From Clostridia bacterium (GTDB lineage: Bacteria > Bacillota > Clostridia > UMGS1810): a DNA stretch of 6,318 nt. Shown here one piece after another: positions 4,571-6,318 of this stretch; within the stretch, counting starts at the first letter, position 1; the number at the start of each line of letters is the position of its first letter. The notes below the pieces were generated by a model, which saw only the letters and a list, made by a program, of their open reading frames with translations, searched no databases and had not been told where the DNA came from. The stretch covers positions 1 to 6,318 of the forward strand of contig JAFYUA010000162.1 of NCBI GenBank assembly GCA_017549745.1, in the 5' to 3' direction. The position numbers and the translations under genes were made by a program.

Positions 4571-5815
4571 ATGAATTATATAGACAGCTTGTGTGCTAAG
4601 GCAAAAAAAGCCTCAAAATCGCTCAAGACAATAGGCACCGAAGCCAAAAATCAGGCGCTTCTCACAATTGCAGCCGACCTTGAAGCAAACGAGGCAAAAA
4701 TACTTGAAGAAAACAAAAAAGATGTTCAAAAAGGCATAGAAAGCGGTATGAACAAAGGTCTCATCGACCGCCTCACATTAACTGGTGAGCGCATTGCGCT
4801 TATCGCCGAGGGCGTGCGTCAGGTGGCGTCATTGCCCGACCCTGTGGGCGAGATAATCTCCATGAAGGAGCTGCCCAACGGGCTCAAGGTAGGGCAGAGG
4901 CGAGTGCCGCTTGGTGTGGCAGGTGTGATATATGAATCGCGCCCAAATGTAACTGTGGACACTGCGGTTTTGTGCCTCAAGGCTTCAAATGCAGTGGTCC
5001 TAAGAGGCGGCAGTGATGCTTTTTGCTCCAACAAAATTCTTTCAGACATCATGAGAGCTTCGCTCGAAAAAAGCGGACTTTCGCCCGATTGTGTGTGCTT
5101 TGTGGAGGATACCTCGCGAGAGACCGCCACAGAGCTTATGAAGAAAAATGAATATCTTGATGTGCTCATTCCGCGAGGCGGAGCAGGGCTCATCAAATCA
5201 GTGGTGCAAAATGCCACAGTTCCAGTTATAGAGACGGGAGTTGGCAATTGCCACATATATGTAGACGAAGGTGCCGATGAAGACATGGCACTTGGCATCA
5301 TATTAAATGCCAAAACGAGCAGACCCTCGGTGTGCAATGCGGCAGAAAGCCTGCTTGTGCATAGTAGTGTGTCAGACGGCTTCATGGCAAAGCTCAGCGA
5401 TAGCCTAAAGGCAAAGGGCGTGGAAATTCGCGGTTGCCAGAGAACTGCCGAGCGCATGGCTTGCGACTCGATTGCAACTGATGATGACTATGCCACAGAA
5501 TTTTTGTCACTTGTAATCTCTGTGAAAATAGTGGACTCCATAGACGATGCCATAGAGCACATTGAAACATATTCCACAGGTCACTCGGAATGCATCGTGA
5601 CAAACAGCTATGCAAATGCCAACCTGTTTCTGGATTCAATCGATTCGGCGGCGGTGTATGTGAATGCATCCACCCGCTTTACAGACGGCTTTGAATTTGG
5701 GCTCGGTGCTGAAATAGGCATAAGCACACAAAAGCTCCACGCAAGAGGTCCCATGGGCATCAAAGAGCTCACCACCTACAAGTACATCATCCTTGGCTCG
5801 GGGCAGATAAGATAA
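4571..5815 (+). CDS. proA: ProA, glutamate-5-semialdehyde dehydrogenase (gamma-glutamyl phosphate reductase)
   Basis: ProA reduces glutamyl-5-phosphate with NADPH to glutamate-5-semialdehyde, which cyclises to pyrroline-5-carboxylate. It acts directly on the unstable ProB product. The 414-residue length is typical of this aldehyde-dehydrogenase-fold family. Visible features are VPLGVAGVIYESRPNVTVD (112-130), LRGGSDA (144-150), LIPRGGAGLI (199-208), ETGVGNCHIYVD (221-232), the catalytic Cys255 in RPSVCNAAESLLV (251-263), and the highly conserved C-terminal block VYVNASTRFTDGFEFG (362-377) followed by EIGISTQKLHARGPMG (381-396). The motif usually written RPGVCNAxETLLV has Ser for Gly and Ser for Thr here, with the cysteine intact. 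The ATG is set by AGGAAGTGA upstream. No proC is in the window, so the last reductase step must be encoded elsewhere. Confidence 0.97.
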   Translation: MNYIDSLCAKAKKASKSLKTIGTEAKNQALLTIAADLEANEAKILEENKKDVQKGIESGMNKGLIDRLTLTGERIALIAEGVRQVASLPDPVGEIISMKELPNGLKVGQRRVPLGVAGVIYESRPNVTVDTAVLCLKASNAVVLRGGSDAFCSNKILSDIMRASLEKSGLSPDCVCFVEDTSRETATELMKKNEYLDVLIPRGGAGLIKSVVQNATVPVIETGVGNCHIYVDEGADEDMALGIILNAKTSRPSVCNAAESLLVHSSVSDGFMAKLSDSLKAKGVEIRGCQRTAERMACDSIATDDDYATEFLSLVISVKIVDSIDDAIEHIETYSTGHSECIVTNSYANANLFLDSIDSAAVYVNASTRFTDGFEFGLGAEIGISTQKLHARGPMGIKELTTYKYIILGSGQIR

Positions 5816-5821
5816 ATTTTG

Positions 5822-5886
5822 TTGTGGACTGTGTATATTATAGACTATATTTTGTGGATAATATTTCTGGTGACAATGCTCATTGT
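5822..5886 (+). promoter_or_regulatory. AT-rich control region before the SPFH gene with short repeats; promoter not resolved
   Basis: The 95-bp gap after proA contains TTGTGGA twice (5822-5828 and 5852-5858), exactly 30 bp apart or about three helical turns. The palindrome TATAG-A-CTATA (5839-5849) lies between them. A second short inverted repeat, ACAATG-CT-CATTGT (5873-5886), lies just before the ribosome binding site. A weak promoter is possible (TTGTGG 5822-5827, 18-bp spacer, TATATT 5846-5851). No terminator for proA is evident. The arrangement suggests an operator-containing promoter, but repeats this short arise easily in AT-rich DNA. Confidence 0.35.
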
Positions 5887-5910
5887 ATAAAAAGAGGAGA
5901 GTGTATAAGT

Positions 5911-6318
5911 ATGATTAATCTGTCATTAGGAGCGTGGATTGCAATTGCCGTTGCAGTAATCGCTTTTGTAATAATAGTAAGAAACATCCGCATCATTCCT
6001 CAGGCGCACACTGCCATTGTGGAACGCCTTGGCGCATATCAGTCCACTTGGCAGGTGGGCTTTCACATGAAGATTCCGTTCATTGACCGCATTGTCAAGA
6101 CGGTGTCGCTCAAAGAGCAGGTTGTGGATTTTGAGCCTCAGCCCGTTATCACCAAGGATAATGTTACCATGCAGATAGACACGGTGATATTCTATCAGAT
6201 AACTGACCCCAAGCTTTTTGTGTATGGCGTTGACAGGCCGCTTTCTGCCATCGAAAATCTTACTGCCACCACACTCAGAAACATCATTGGTGACCTCGAG
6301 CTCGACGAAACTCTTACC
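5911..6318 (+). CDS. SPFH/stomatin-family (slipin/QmcA-like) membrane protein, N-terminal part
   Basis: The first 136 codons are present and the frame is open at the right edge. Residues 3-23 form one hydrophobic helix (LSLGAWIAIAVAVIAFVIIV), a membrane anchor typical of slipins. It is followed by the start of the SPFH/band 7 domain: RIIPQAHTAIVERLGAY (27-43), GFHMKIPFIDRI (50-61), LKEQVVDFEPQPVITKDNV (68-86), IDTVIFYQITDP (90-101) and the helical LTATTLRNIIGDLELDETL (117-135). Such proteins oligomerise into membrane microdomain scaffolds and are often paired with an NfeD-type partner, which would lie beyond the window. GAGGAG (5894-5899) is 11 nt before the ATG, rather far. It is not obviously linked in function to proBA. 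Confidence 0.93.
   Translation, partial: MINLSLGAWIAIAVAVIAFVIIVRNIRIIPQAHTAIVERLGAYQSTWQVGFHMKIPFIDRIVKTVSLKEQVVDFEPQPVITKDNVTMQIDTVIFYQITDPKLFVYGVDRPLSAIENLTATTLRNIIGDLELDETLT

Noticed and set aside
4819..5457. Long open frame (212 codons) on the minus strand opposite proA
   Set aside because: It lies wholly inside proA, whose motifs and catalytic Cys are intact. The translation is Ser/Thr/Pro-rich with no recognisable domain, as expected of an antisense shadow.
5886..5891. TATAAA as a -10 for the SPFH gene
   Set aside because: Initiation would fall on or inside the ribosome binding site, and no matching -35 exists 16-18 bp upstream.
1..6318. CRISPR, transposon, tRNA/rRNA, phage or defence cassette
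   Set aside because: No regularly spaced repeats, terminal inverted repeats, transposase/integrase motifs or cloverleaf-like sequence were seen; nearly all sequence is explained by housekeeping genes.

Overview
The window reads as an ordinary chromosomal housekeeping segment from a low-to-moderate-GC Firmicute, most likely a member of the Clostridia. The evidence is AGGAGG-type ribosome binding sites, near-consensus sigma-A promoters in very AT-rich gaps, PrmA/CoaD/ProA sequences of Clostridial flavour, and the rsmD-coaD-coiled-coil gene order common there. This placement is inferred from gene content and recalled family sequences, not from a search.

Layout. The left third (1-2047) is transcribed leftward: prmA (ribosomal protein L11 methyltransferase), then rsmE (16S rRNA m3U1498 methyltransferase), then the start of an unrecognised single-pass membrane protein that runs off the left edge. 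rsmE also has its own strong internal promoter. A 153-bp divergent control region (2048-2200) carries a promoter for prmA on the minus strand and a perfect TTGACA-17-TATAAT promoter for rsmD on the plus strand. The rightward operon is rsmD (16S rRNA m2G966 methyltransferase), coaD (phosphopantetheine adenylyltransferase, overlapping rsmD by 4 bp) and a 146-aa charged coiled-coil protein whose N-terminal region resembles the actinobacterial septation factor SepIVA. A hairpin with a short T run separates this operon from proB-proA, the first two steps of proline synthesis from glutamate. After a 95-bp AT-rich gap with short repeats, an SPFH/stomatin-family membrane protein begins and runs off the right edge.

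How the genes relate. Three of the eight genes modify the translation machinery (PrmA on L11, RsmE and RsmD on 16S rRNA), and all three could be driven from one bidirectional control region. CoaD supplies coenzyme A. The coiled-coil gene sits in a cell-envelope/division-like neighbourhood that I think is conserved. ProB and ProA act sequentially on an unstable phosphorylated intermediate, which fits their tight coupling.

I found no mobile element, CRISPR array, rRNA/tRNA gene, riboswitch or defence system. I do not see a previously undescribed system. The most useful leads are the SepIVA-like protein, the unrecognised membrane protein after rsmE, and several regulatory details (divergent promoters, a TTG start overlapping an ATG-TTT-TGA triplet set, and a proBA leader too short for a T-box).
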